Origin: a virus
IMG/VR virus record: IMGVR_UViG_3300031251_000972
Coordinates: 1-20,968 of that record
Length of the DNA: 20,968 nucleotides
Reading direction: 5' to 3' (one strand)
The number at the start of each line of letters is the position of its first letter. Positions within the stretch are counted from its first letter, which is position 1. Positions 6,566-13,482 of this stretch are shown here, piece by piece. A program made the translations under genes and the position numbers. Below the pieces are notes generated by a model. The model worked only from the letters and a program-made list of their open reading frames with translations. It was not told where the DNA came from and searched no databases.

Positions 6566-8322
6566 AAACCCTGATCACCCGTCTTGCCAATTGGTTCGGC
6601 CCGGCTGAACCCCTGGCCCCGATCGCGCAGCAACTCGCCGGAAGGCAGTTCGATTTCCGGCCCGGCGTCAATCTCGATACGCTCCCCCGCGATGGCGAGA
6701 GCGTAAGCTTCCGGGAATTGCGGGCGCTGGCCGACAATTTCGATTTGCTGCGCCTCGTGATCGAGAAGCGGAAGGAGCAGCTGGCCTCGCTCGACTGGGA
6801 GATCATGCTTCGCGACCGCACAAGGCCGTCGAAGGGCGACGACCGCGTCAAGCGGGCGAATGATTTCCTGATCTATCCCGACCGCGAGCATGACTGGGAC
6901 CAGTGGTCCCGCATGCTGATCGAGGACATGCTGGTGATCGACGCGGCGACGATCTATCCGCGCCGCTCGCGTGGCGGCGAGCTTTATGCGCTCGACCCCC
7001 TGGACGGGGCGACGATCAAGCGCGTGCTCGACGATTGGGGCCGCACACCGCCGCCGCCGCTGCCGGCCTATCAGCAAATCCTGAAAGGCATGCCCTCGGC
7101 CAATTATACCTCCGACCAGCTCCTCTACCTCCCCCGCAACCCCCGGACCAACCGCGCCTATGGGCTCCCGCCGGTGGAGCAGGTGATCATGACCGTCAAT
7201 ATCGGCCTGCGGCGGCAGGTGCAGCGGCTTCAATACTATACCGAAGGCACGCTTCCCGACGCGCTCGCCGGGGTGCCGGAGAACTGGACCACCGCCCAGA
7301 TCGGAGAGTTCCAGTCCTATTTCGACGCGCTGCTGGAAAACAACACCGGCCAGCGCCGCAAGATCCGCTTCGTTCCCGCCGCCATGGCCAAGGCCTTCGT
7401 GCAGACCAAGGAGGGGGCGCTGAAGGATGATTACGACGAATGGCTGGCCCGGATCATCTGCTATTGCATGCAGGTCTCGAACCAGGCCTTCATCAAGCAA
7501 ATGAGCCGCTCCTCCGCCGAAACCTCCCACACCCAGGCGCTGGAGGAAGGCCGCGAGCCCTTGAAGGTATGGCTCAAATCGGTGATCGACCGGATCCTGG
7601 CCTTCACCTTCGGCTGGCCCGATCTCGAACTCCGCTGGAAGGAGGAGGACGACCAGGATCCGCGGGCTCAGGCCGAAATCACCGACCGCAACCTGCGCAA
7701 CGGCAAGATCTGCCTCAACGAAGCCCGCGCCGCCGACGGCCTGCCCCCGATCGACGGCGGAGACGAGCACCTGATCTATACCGGCGCCGGTGCCGTCCGG
7801 GTACGGGACGTGCTGGGAGGAGGAACCCCCGCCCGCCCCGCCGAGGAGATGGCGAAGTTTGACTCCAGCCAGCCTCGAACCTCCGCCGGATCAGGCAAAG
7901 AATCCGGAGAGTGGTGCGGTTCGGGAGGAACCGGACCTGCGGCTGTGCCCGTGGCGGAACTGCCCCTGAAACCGGTTCCCCAAAAACGGTGGGAAGGAGA
8001 TGCCACGTACTACACCCCTCACCCCGGCACCACGATGGCAAGCGGCGCACCGTTCGATCCCAACGCGAATGCCGCCGCCATGTTTCAGAAAGATGTGAAG
8101 ATGGGCGACCACGTGCGTGTACAGTTGCAGAGCGACCCATCCCGATCTATTGATGTTATTGTGAATGATACCGGCCCCTTTTTGCGCGGTCCAGACAACA
8201 AGGCGGTCCGGCCCTACCAAGCGGCCCCTGGGAATGTCATTGACCTTACTCGCCATGCCTTCGAGGCTCTGGCCGGCGACGTCAGCATTGGAAGAGTACC
8301 CGTTATCGTAACAAAACCATAA
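6562..8322 (+). CDS. Portal protein fused to an RlpA-like double-psi beta-barrel domain
   Basis: A 586-residue protein. Residues about 50-420 are an HK97-type portal: SLDWEIML (76-83), LDPLDGATI (144-152), YLPRNPRTNRAYGLPPVEQV (189-208), the stem region RLQYYTEGTLPDALAGVP (222-239) and SRSSAETSHTQALEEG (315-330). The portal forms the dodecameric DNA gate. An unusual tail follows. Residues 433-454 (FDSSQPRTSAGSGKESGEWC...) form a linker like the PRxPAGSxxGGQW sequences I recall at variable C-termini of alphaproteobacterial phage and toxin proteins. Residues 478-586 look like a double-psi beta-barrel of the RlpA type (GDATYYT, TMASGAPFDP, VIVNDTGPFLRG, VIDLTRHAFEAL). Of the RlpA catalytic residues only Asp536 is kept; Glu is Ala496 and His is Met507. 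The barrel may be an exported effector, a remnant lysin or a binding domain. Confidence 0.88.
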   Translation: MKTLITRLANWFGPAEPLAPIAQQLAGRQFDFRPGVNLDTLPRDGESVSFRELRALADNFDLLRLVIEKRKEQLASLDWEIMLRDRTRPSKGDDRVKRANDFLIYPDREHDWDQWSRMLIEDMLVIDAATIYPRRSRGGELYALDPLDGATIKRVLDDWGRTPPPPLPAYQQILKGMPSANYTSDQLLYLPRNPRTNRAYGLPPVEQVIMTVNIGLRRQVQRLQYYTEGTLPDALAGVPENWTTAQIGEFQSYFDALLENNTGQRRKIRFVPAAMAKAFVQTKEGALKDDYDEWLARIICYCMQVSNQAFIKQMSRSSAETSHTQALEEGREPLKVWLKSVIDRILAFTFGWPDLELRWKEEDDQDPRAQAEITDRNLRNGKICLNEARAADGLPPIDGGDEHLIYTGAGAVRVRDVLGGGTPARPAEEMAKFDSSQPRTSAGSGKESGEWCGSGGTGPAAVPVAELPLKPVPQKRWEGDATYYTPHPGTTMASGAPFDPNANAAAMFQKDVKMGDHVRVQLQSDPSRSIDVIVNDTGPFLRGPDNKAVRPYQAAPGNVIDLTRHAFEALAGDVSIGRVPVIVTKP

Positions 8323-8888
8323 GGAGTGACCAAAATGGAAATGAGGGCAGCATCAAGAACCCTGAGCATGGCCATCCTGTTGGCGACGGCTTTACCGGTC
8401 TCGGCCATCGCAGATGAAAGCGAAGAACTCCAAAGGTATCAAGTTACAATATCCGGCGTGCAGCTCGGCGAGAAAGAACGGATTGTCGGATTCGAGTTAA
8501 GGATAAAATGCGGTGCGGTAGATTCCGTTGTTAACCTACCTGTTGGTTGGAACTATACGATCGACGACAATATGTCGTGGATAACGCAAATCTCAGGTAG
8601 CATCATGGTTGGTGCTGCCGCCCAGGATAATGAGCAAATAAAAAATATCCATTTCACGATATCAAAGTATGAATTTTCAGGGATGAAATTCTCAGTTGCT
8701 GGCGATGTTCTTGCCACAGCGGATTACGAAAACTGGCACCGCATACCATTGCGCCCGAACAACTTGCTCTGGAAGACTGTTGGCAAGGCAAAACCAAGGG
8801 CAGCATCGACACGATAATCGGCGAATAATACCAACGGCTGAAAATATTTACTTGTCATCCCGAACCCTTGCGAGGGATCTGTTGCCGC
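8166..8888 (+). repeat. Direct duplication, copy A (RlpA tail, exported protein gene, downstream sequence)
   Basis: This stretch is repeated at 10245-10891. The match begins at TGATACCGGCCCC inside the portal's RlpA-like domain. It continues through the stop and the AAGGAG ribosome site and the whole 160-codon gene, and ends at GTTGCCGC past a TGTCATCCCGA motif. Copy B lacks an in-frame 78 bases (8193-8270 of copy A). The copies start about 2.08 kb apart. Confidence 0.85.
8335..8817 (+). CDS. Exported 160-residue protein, paralogue A; candidate immunity/accessory protein
   Basis: A secreted protein of a family I cannot name. Residues 1-26 form a signal peptide (hydrophobic LSMAILLATALPVSA, cleavage likely after SAIA-26), so the product is periplasmic. 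The mature part is predicted beta-rich, with DSVVNLPVGWNYTIDDNMSW (62-81) and SGSIMVGAAAQD (86-97) as its most striking runs. AAGGAG (8321-8326) overlaps the portal stop and lies eight bases from the ATG at 8335. The GTG at 8326 is rejected because the paralogue has GCG there. It directly follows the portal's RlpA-like domain and is duplicated with a piece of that domain. A periplasmic protector against a cell-wall-acting domain is one reading; a simple lysogenic-conversion gene is another. Confidence 0.8.
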   Translation: MEMRAASRTLSMAILLATALPVSAIADESEELQRYQVTISGVQLGEKERIVGFELRIKCGAVDSVVNLPVGWNYTIDDNMSWITQISGSIMVGAAAQDNEQIKNIHFTISKYEFSGMKFSVAGDVLATADYENWHRIPLRPNNLLWKTVGKAKPRAASTR

Positions 8889-8988
8889 GGGAGCGGATCA
8901 TTTCCATATCCCCTGAAAGAGGCGGAATCATCACCCATGCCGATGCGTATTCTGTTATTCAGTCGAAGTAGGTCAAAGGAGCTTAGAA

Positions 8989-9420
8989 ATGGTCCGTCGC
9001 ATACTGTGCGTGAACGCGCTCATCGTTCTGCTTGTTTCTCCTGCCTTCGGCGGGGCCAACGAGATTTATTGCCCTAAGAAGTATTTAGAGAATTCTTTTC
9101 CCATTTCGTCCCGCGTAGGAACGCTTAAGGAAGGGGCTACGCTTACAGAAGTGGATGTAATTGAAGGCCATCCAGGCGATGAAACAAAAAAATATCCGCC
9201 AGTTATCGCACCCGACGTTGACGAGTTGAAAGGTAGCATAGTCGTATGGACTTATCATTTCGCTCCAGTAGATATTAAGTATGGGGTAATGTTTATTTGC
9301 CACTACAAGAACGAGTCTGGATATTTGCGCTACACGCTTCCGACAGGAATAACCCAATGTAAGGCTCGCCTGAAGGGCCGCAACAATCATTACACGGTGA
9401 TTTTGGCAAGGTGTCGCTAA
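8989..9420 (+). CDS. Exported small protein resembling the STY0301 family
   Basis: A 143-residue protein with a signal peptide (MVRRILCVNALIVLLVSPAF, cleavage near FGGA-23) and a mature part with several cysteines. The pattern EIYCP, DVIEGHPGDE, VIAPDV, a central WTYHF, FICHYKNESG, RYTLPTGITQCKA and a final Cys is like STY0301-family proteins, which are small exported proteins of unknown role. The assignment is by eye only. AAGGAG (8976-8981) lies seven bases before the ATG. The base composition is clearly lower in GC than the phage structural genes; one sampled 60-base line (9181-9240) has 26 G+C. It lies in the cargo island between portal and protease, suggesting acquisition as a moron gene. 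Confidence 0.75.
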   Translation: MVRRILCVNALIVLLVSPAFGGANEIYCPKKYLENSFPISSRVGTLKEGATLTEVDVIEGHPGDETKKYPPVIAPDVDELKGSIVVWTYHFAPVDIKYGVMFICHYKNESGYLRYTLPTGITQCKARLKGRNNHYTVILARCR

Positions 9421-9473
9421 ATGATCAGGCTTCCTAAGCCTCTCGGATTCTGTCCAGAAAACGGCAAATAACC

Positions 9474-10247
9474 ATGAGAGTAGCTACTATATTCCATATT
9501 TTCTTTATAACCCTTGCTGTCCAGGCCGGGTACTGCCGCCCGGCCTGGACCATCGAAACAACAGAGCCGTCTCTTGCTTCATCTCCAACAGCGGTTTGGT
9601 CCCTTATTCCGGGTGACTACTTTGAGGATGGGTTCCTGAAATCTCTTCGGGAGACGCGCTCTCCTGACAAATCTATTATCGAAGCCGGAAAGAATGGCGG
9701 CGCCGATTCTATAAATATAACCAACACCGAGGATGGCCTGGAATTCAATGCGGACTGGGGCTGGCACGAGGGAACCCTTCTATTTACCCTGCACCGGGAT
9801 GGCAGCATGGGGGAAGCGTATTGGGGAAAGGACAGCAAGCTTGAAGCGGATGGCCCCCGTCACTTTCGCCTGCGCGGCCCCGAAGAAAATGCCCCCATGC
9901 TCGGATACACCTTTGTCGGCAAAGCCGATCATGCCGTTGCCGAGATCGCTCTTGCCGGACGATATACCGATGATAAGGGGCACAAATGCAATTTCAGATC
10001 GGACGGAACCTTGCGCTGCCTGGGATGGGATTCGACGTTTGAATTGGACAACGACCATACCTTTTCTCATTTCGACTATTTCTATGTTGGCATAGACCAT
10101 TCAAGAACAATTGCATTCCGTCACGAGGGCACGATACTTATATTGTACCCGGTACAGCCCCTTCCGCCCGATAATGATTGCGCCGGAGAGCCGGATTTCG
10201 AGCATCCCCTCGCGAAGCTTTATCCGCGGACGGACAGGAAAAAATGA
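9474..10247 (+). CDS. Exported 257-residue protein, function unknown
   Basis: I do not recognise this protein. A signal peptide covers about residues 1-18 (VATIFHIFFITLAVQAGYC), after which the protein is predicted beta-rich. Two similar stretches may be related repeats: FTLHRDGSMGEAYWGKDSK followed by RHFRLRG, and AGRYTDDKGHKCNFRSDGT followed by STFELDNDHTF. Both have a hydrophobic strand, an R(S)DGxx turn and a Trp. No strong Shine-Dalgarno precedes the ATG at 9474. Its TGA stop (10245-10247) is the first triplet of the duplicated RlpA fragment, so the C-terminus was probably created or trimmed by that recombination. It lies in the AT-richer cargo island. Confidence 0.7.
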   Translation: MRVATIFHIFFITLAVQAGYCRPAWTIETTEPSLASSPTAVWSLIPGDYFEDGFLKSLRETRSPDKSIIEAGKNGGADSINITNTEDGLEFNADWGWHEGTLLFTLHRDGSMGEAYWGKDSKLEADGPRHFRLRGPEENAPMLGYTFVGKADHAVAEIALAGRYTDDKGHKCNFRSDGTLRCLGWDSTFELDNDHTFSHFDYFYVGIDHSRTIAFRHEGTILILYPVQPLPPDNDCAGEPDFEHPLAKLYPRTDRKK

Positions 10248-10323
10248 CACCGGCCCCTTTTTGCGCGGTCCGGCCGGCAACGTCCGGATTGAAAGCGTGC
10301 CTGTCATCGTGACAAAACCATAA
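10245..10323 (+). pseudogene. Orphan fragment of the portal RlpA-like domain
   Basis: Read from two bases upstream (10243), this stretch encodes NDTGPFLRGP followed by AGNVRIESVPVIVTKP and TAA, matching the portal's residues 535-544 and 571-586 with the 26 residues between them deleted in frame. It has no start codon or ribosome site of its own in that frame and no portal in front. Such headless C-terminal fragments followed by a paralogous downstream gene are typical of orphan cassettes in polymorphic toxin loci; here it may equally be debris of a duplication. Confidence 0.8.
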
Positions 10324-10335
10324 GGAGCGACCAAA

Positions 10336-10818
10336 ATGGAAATGAGGGCCGCATCAAGAAACCTGAGCGTCGCCATCCTGTTGGCGACGTCTTTACCGGT
10401 CCCGGCCATTGCGGCTGAAATCGAAGAACTCCAAAAGTATCAAATTACACTATCCGGCATTCAGCTTGGTGAGAAGGAGCGGATTGTTGGATTAAATTTG
10501 AGAATCAATTCCGGGGCGGTGGATTCGGTTGTCAACCTCCCCGTTGGCTGGACTTATACGATCGACGACAATATGTCGTGGATAACGCGGCTGTCCGGAA
10601 GTATCATAGTTGGTGCAGCCGCCCAGGACGCTGAGCAAATAAAAAATATTCATATTACTTTATTGAAAAACGAATTTGGCGGGCGAAAATTTTCTGTTTC
10701 TGGCGATATTATTGCCACTGCGGATTATGAGAACTGGAGCCTCATACCCTTGCGTCCGAACAATTTGCTCTGGAAGACTGTTAGCAAGGCAAAACCAAAG
10801 GCAGCGTCAACACCATAA
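10336..10818 (+). CDS. Exported 160-residue protein, paralogue B
   Basis: A paralogue of the gene at 8335, with the same length and about 33 differences in 160 aligned residues by my own count. The signal peptide is kept (LSVAILLATSLPVPAIA, cleavage after residue 26), as are DSVVNLPVGW, YTIDDNMSWIT and IPLRPNNLLWKTV. Differences spread over the mature part and include loss of the single Cys (CysA59 is Ser here) and changes in 106-116. The reading frame is intact, so it has probably been kept under selection or duplicated recently. AAGGAG lies eight bases before the ATG. It follows the orphan RlpA fragment, as its paralogue follows the full RlpA-like domain. Confidence 0.8.
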   Translation: MEMRAASRNLSVAILLATSLPVPAIAAEIEELQKYQITLSGIQLGEKERIVGLNLRINSGAVDSVVNLPVGWTYTIDDNMSWITRLSGSIIVGAAAQDAEQIKNIHITLLKNEFGGRKFSVSGDIIATADYENWSLIPLRPNNLLWKTVSKAKPKAASTP

Positions 10819-10855
10819 ACGGCGAATAAGATACCAGTCGCTGGAAATATTGACT

Positions 10856-10961
10856 TGTCATCCCGAGTCCTTGCGAGGGATCTGTTGCCGCTCTACTGGT
10901 GCCAATCCTGCCATAATTCGTCACGCAGAGATCCCTCCTTCCGATGGTCGTCGGGATGACA
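10856..10961. repeat. 106-bp imperfect inverted repeat ending in TGTCATCCCGA/TCGGGATGACA
   Basis: The outer arms TGTCATCCCGA (10856-10866) and TCGGGATGACA (10951-10961) are perfect inverted copies, and the inner arms AGGGATCT (10876-10883) and AGATCCCT (10929-10936) also pair. Only the left half occurs at 8853-8880, in duplication copy A. It looks like a dispersed palindromic element or small MITE; it could also fold in RNA and end transcription of the cargo genes. Confidence 0.65.
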
Positions 10962-11063
10962 GGAATGGGTCGGAATTTTCAACCGTTGGCATAAGGTGCC
11001 GGCGAAAAGCCCGTGGCATGGAAACAACCGCAGCCGAACCTACCCTCGGCTCTTGCCTCCCCC

Positions 11064-11077
11064 CTGAAATACTTCAG
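11064..11077. promoter_or_regulatory. Candidate Mor-type activator site (copy 2)
   Basis: CTGAAATACTTCAG differs by one base from the perfect palindrome at 4019-4032, and the flanks CCC on the left and ACC(A/T)CC on the right are shared. It lies 62 bases before the ribosome-binding site... of the protease gene; TAGTCT (11103-11108) centred about 35 bases downstream could be the -10 of an activated promoter. Confidence 0.5.
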
Positions 11078-11125
11078 ACCTCCCGGCTCCGCATTTGCCG
11101 CCTAGTCTTCTCCTCACGACAACAT

Positions 11126-11132
11126 GAGGAGG
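11126..11132 (+). promoter_or_regulatory. Strong Shine-Dalgarno deciding a TTG start
   Basis: GAGGAGG ends seven bases before the TTG at 11140. The spacing and strength fix TTG as the start of the protease gene; no ATG is in a better place. Confidence 0.8.
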
Positions 11133-11139
11133 CAACATC

Positions 11140-11967
11140 TTGCTTTTCATACCTCTACAGAAGGTGGATGCGGCGCAGAGGCTGGTTTACGGCCACCTCG
11201 ACGAGACACCGGACCGGGCGGGCGATATCTTCGACTACCCCTCTTCCAAGCCCAATTTCGAGCGCTGGTCCGAAGACATGCGCAAGGCCTCCGACGGCAA
11301 GAGCCTCGGTAATATCCGGGCGATGCATGGGTTGCTGGCGGCGGGGAAGCTGACCGATATCCGCTTCGACGACGCCAATAAATCCATCGGGCTTTGTGCC
11401 CAGATCGTCGATGACGGCGAATGGGCCAAGGTCGAGGCCGGGGTCTATACCGGCTTCTCCCCCGGCGGCAAATATTCCCGGCGCTGGCCGGACGGCGCCC
11501 ACACCCGCTACACGGGCGTGCCGAGCGAGATCTCGCTGGTGGATGTCCCGGCCAATCCCGGCGCCACCTTCACCATGATCAAGGCCGATGGCGAAGTGAC
11601 GGTCATGGCTTTCCCCGTTTCGAAGAGTGCTGCCGGAGGCGACCCGGCCCAGGAAGACCCGGACGGCGACGGTGACGACGACGAAACAGAAGATCCTCAA
11701 ACCGAAGAAGACGGCGAGGCGGAGGCGCAATCCTCCGATCCCCTCGACGAGCTTCGCGGCCAGATGGCCAAGATCGCCGGCGAGAACGACGATCTGAAAA
11801 AGCGGGTGGCGGCTCTCGAAGCCATGCCGGTTCCGGGGGGGCCGGTTCTGCGCAGTGTGGACCGCGCCAACGACGCCCGCGGCACGCGCATCAATGAAAT
11901 CGAAGCGATGGATGACGGGCCGAGCAAGGCATCCGCCCTCATCCGCTTTCAAATGGACGGGAGATAA
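11140..11967 (+). CDS. Prohead protease with C-terminal scaffold region (XkdF-like)
   Basis: A 275-residue protein. Residues 1-150 match XkdF-type prohead proteases: FIPLQKVDAAQRLVYGHL (3-20), SLGNIRAMHG (55-64), VYTGFSPGGKYSRRWPDG (102-119), SEISLVDVPANPGATF (129-144). His63 and Ser129 are the likely catalytic pair. An acidic linker (about 168-198) leads to a predicted coiled coil (204-228, LRGQMAKIAGENDDLKKRVA), the usual place of the scaffold part in fused protease-scaffolds. The product would template the procapsid and then digest itself and the capsid delta region. It starts the second structural block, with its own candidate activated promoter, and the capsid gene follows six bases downstream. 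Confidence 0.85.
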   Translation: MLFIPLQKVDAAQRLVYGHLDETPDRAGDIFDYPSSKPNFERWSEDMRKASDGKSLGNIRAMHGLLAAGKLTDIRFDDANKSIGLCAQIVDDGEWAKVEAGVYTGFSPGGKYSRRWPDGAHTRYTGVPSEISLVDVPANPGATFTMIKADGEVTVMAFPVSKSAAGGDPAQEDPDGDGDDDETEDPQTEEDGEAEAQSSDPLDELRGQMAKIAGENDDLKKRVAALEAMPVPGGPVLRSVDRANDARGTRINEIEAMDDGPSKASALIRFQMDGR

Positions 11968-11973
11968 AACATT

Positions 11974-13470
11974 ATGAACCAGGGTATTACCGCTACGACA
12001 CTCGATCTTTTACGAGCCGCCAGCCCCACCACCGCCGACATGGTCAAGGCCTGGGTGGTGCCGACCAGCAACACCGCCGGCATCCAGAATTACGACCTCC
12101 AGAAGCCGGCCTTGTCGCTGGTCCCGGTGACGACGCCGCTCCTCAACGCCACGCCGGTCATCGATGCCGATGGCGGCATCCAGGCCAATTGGCACGCGAT
12201 CACCGGCATCAACACCGGCGGGATCAGCCCCGGCGTGTCCGAAGGCAACCGCGGCGGCACCATCGCCTCGTCGACCGTGGATTACTTCGCCGCCTATAAG
12301 ACCTTCGGCCATGACGACTACGTCACCGACGAGGCGATGCTGGCCGCCAAGGACTATATGGACCTCCTCGCCCGCGCGCAGAGCAATCTTCTCTGGGCGG
12401 CGAAGATCAGCATGGAGAAGGTGATCCTCGGCGGCCAGGGCACCTATGGCCTGGGAGCCACGCCGACACCGGTGGCGCTGGACGTCTTGGCCGGCGGCAG
12501 CCTCGCCCAGAACACCGCCTATTCGGTGATCGTGGCGGCGCTGACCCTGGACGGGTTCGCCAATTCCAGCGTCGTGAACGGCGTCCGGGGTGCCGTGACC
12601 CGCACCAATCTCGACGGCAGCAGCGACACCTATGGCGGCGGCACCGCCAAGCTTTCGGCATCGGGTTCTGTAACGACGGCCAATTCCGGCGGTGCCACCC
12701 ACGGGCTGACCGCGACAGTGGCGGCGGTGCCGGGGGCCTTGGGCTATGCCTGGTTCTGGGGGGTGCCGGGGTCCGAGACCCTGGGTGCCATCACCACCAT
12801 CAACAGCGTGGCCATCACCGGCGCCGCCACCGGCACGCAGACCGCCGCCAGCCTCGGGGCCGCCGACAACAGCCAGAACAATCTGGTCTGCGACGGGCTG
12901 ATCGCGCAGGTGGCAAAGCCCGGCCTCGGCACCAAGATCATCACCATGGCCACGGGCACCGCCGGCACCGGCACGCCGCTGACGGCGGATGGGTCCGGCG
13001 GCATCGTCGAGTTCGATACCATGCTGCAATGGTATTGGGACAATCTACGGCTTTCGCCCTCGACCATCTGGGTTTCCTCCCAGGAGGCGCAGAACGCCTA
13101 CAAGAAAATCCTGGTGGGGACGGCGACCGGGGCGCAGCGCTTCATGATCAATGTCGAGCAGGGCAATCTCGTCGGCGGCGACGCGGTGCGGACCTATCTC
13201 AACAAGTTCGGCCTCGACGGGGCGAAATCGATCCCGATCAAGATCCACCCGAATTTGCCGCCGGGCACGATCCTGTTCGACACCGACGATCTGCCCTACC
13301 CGCTGTCGGGCGTCACCAATGTCAAATGCTTCCGGGCCCAGCAGAACTATTTCGCCACCCTCTGGCCGCGCGTGAAGCGCCGCTACGAGTTCGGCGTCTA
13401 TCTGCGTGGCGTCTTCCAGAACTATTTCCCGCCGGCTTTCGGCCTGATCACGAATATCGGCAACGGCTGA
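11974..13470 (+). CDS. Major capsid protein, HK97 fold, with probable insertion domain
   Basis: A 498-residue protein placed directly after the protease. The N-terminal part contains the E-loop/spine region (STVDYFAAYKTFGHDDYVTD 100-119, NLLWAAKISMEKVI 138-151) and the C-terminal part the A-domain (TIWVSSQEAQNAYKKIL, PIKIHPNLPPGTILFDTDD, FATLWPRVKRRYEFGVYLRG). Between them, residues about 161-300 are Gly/Ala/Thr/Ser-rich and predicted beta, with an Ig-like look (AQNTAYSVIVAALTLDGF, GYAWFWGVPGS). This is longer than usual for the fold and probably forms a surface-exposed insertion domain. It is followed by a long hairpin before the connector gene. Confidence 0.9.
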   Translation: MNQGITATTLDLLRAASPTTADMVKAWVVPTSNTAGIQNYDLQKPALSLVPVTTPLLNATPVIDADGGIQANWHAITGINTGGISPGVSEGNRGGTIASSTVDYFAAYKTFGHDDYVTDEAMLAAKDYMDLLARAQSNLLWAAKISMEKVILGGQGTYGLGATPTPVALDVLAGGSLAQNTAYSVIVAALTLDGFANSSVVNGVRGAVTRTNLDGSSDTYGGGTAKLSASGSVTTANSGGATHGLTATVAAVPGALGYAWFWGVPGSETLGAITTINSVAITGAATGTQTAASLGAADNSQNNLVCDGLIAQVAKPGLGTKIITMATGTAGTGTPLTADGSGGIVEFDTMLQWYWDNLRLSPSTIWVSSQEAQNAYKKILVGTATGAQRFMINVEQGNLVGGDAVRTYLNKFGLDGAKSIPIKIHPNLPPGTILFDTDDLPYPLSGVTNVKCFRAQQNYFATLWPRVKRRYEFGVYLRGVFQNYFPPAFGLITNIGNG

Positions 13471-13482
13471 AGAAGAAGCTCT

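Larger units (their letters stand above)
10245..10891 (+). repeat. Direct duplication, copy B (truncated RlpA tail plus paralogue gene)
   Basis: This is the second copy of 8166-8888. It begins TGACACCGGCCCC at the stop codon of the preceding gene, carries an internal 78-base deletion relative to copy A, and then follows copy A through the ribosome site, the 160-codon gene and the downstream TGTCATCCCGA/GGGATCT sequence to GTTGCCGC. Confidence 0.85.
10819..11139. other. Intergenic region before the protease/capsid block
   Basis: These 321 bases hold no credible gene. They contain the end of duplication copy B, a 106-bp inverted-repeat element (10856-10961), the second activator-site palindrome (11064-11077), a possible -10 TAGTCT (11103-11108) and the ribosome site of the protease gene. 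Confidence 0.7.

Noticed and set aside
6247-7770. Minus-strand frame of 507 codons opposite terminase and portal
   Set aside because: It is an antisense shadow; both plus-strand genes show full family motifs.
10676-11353. Plus-strand frame of 225 codons spanning paralogue B, the inverted repeat and the protease start
   Set aside because: It crosses two real genes in another frame and a non-coding repeat; it has no coherent protein sequence.
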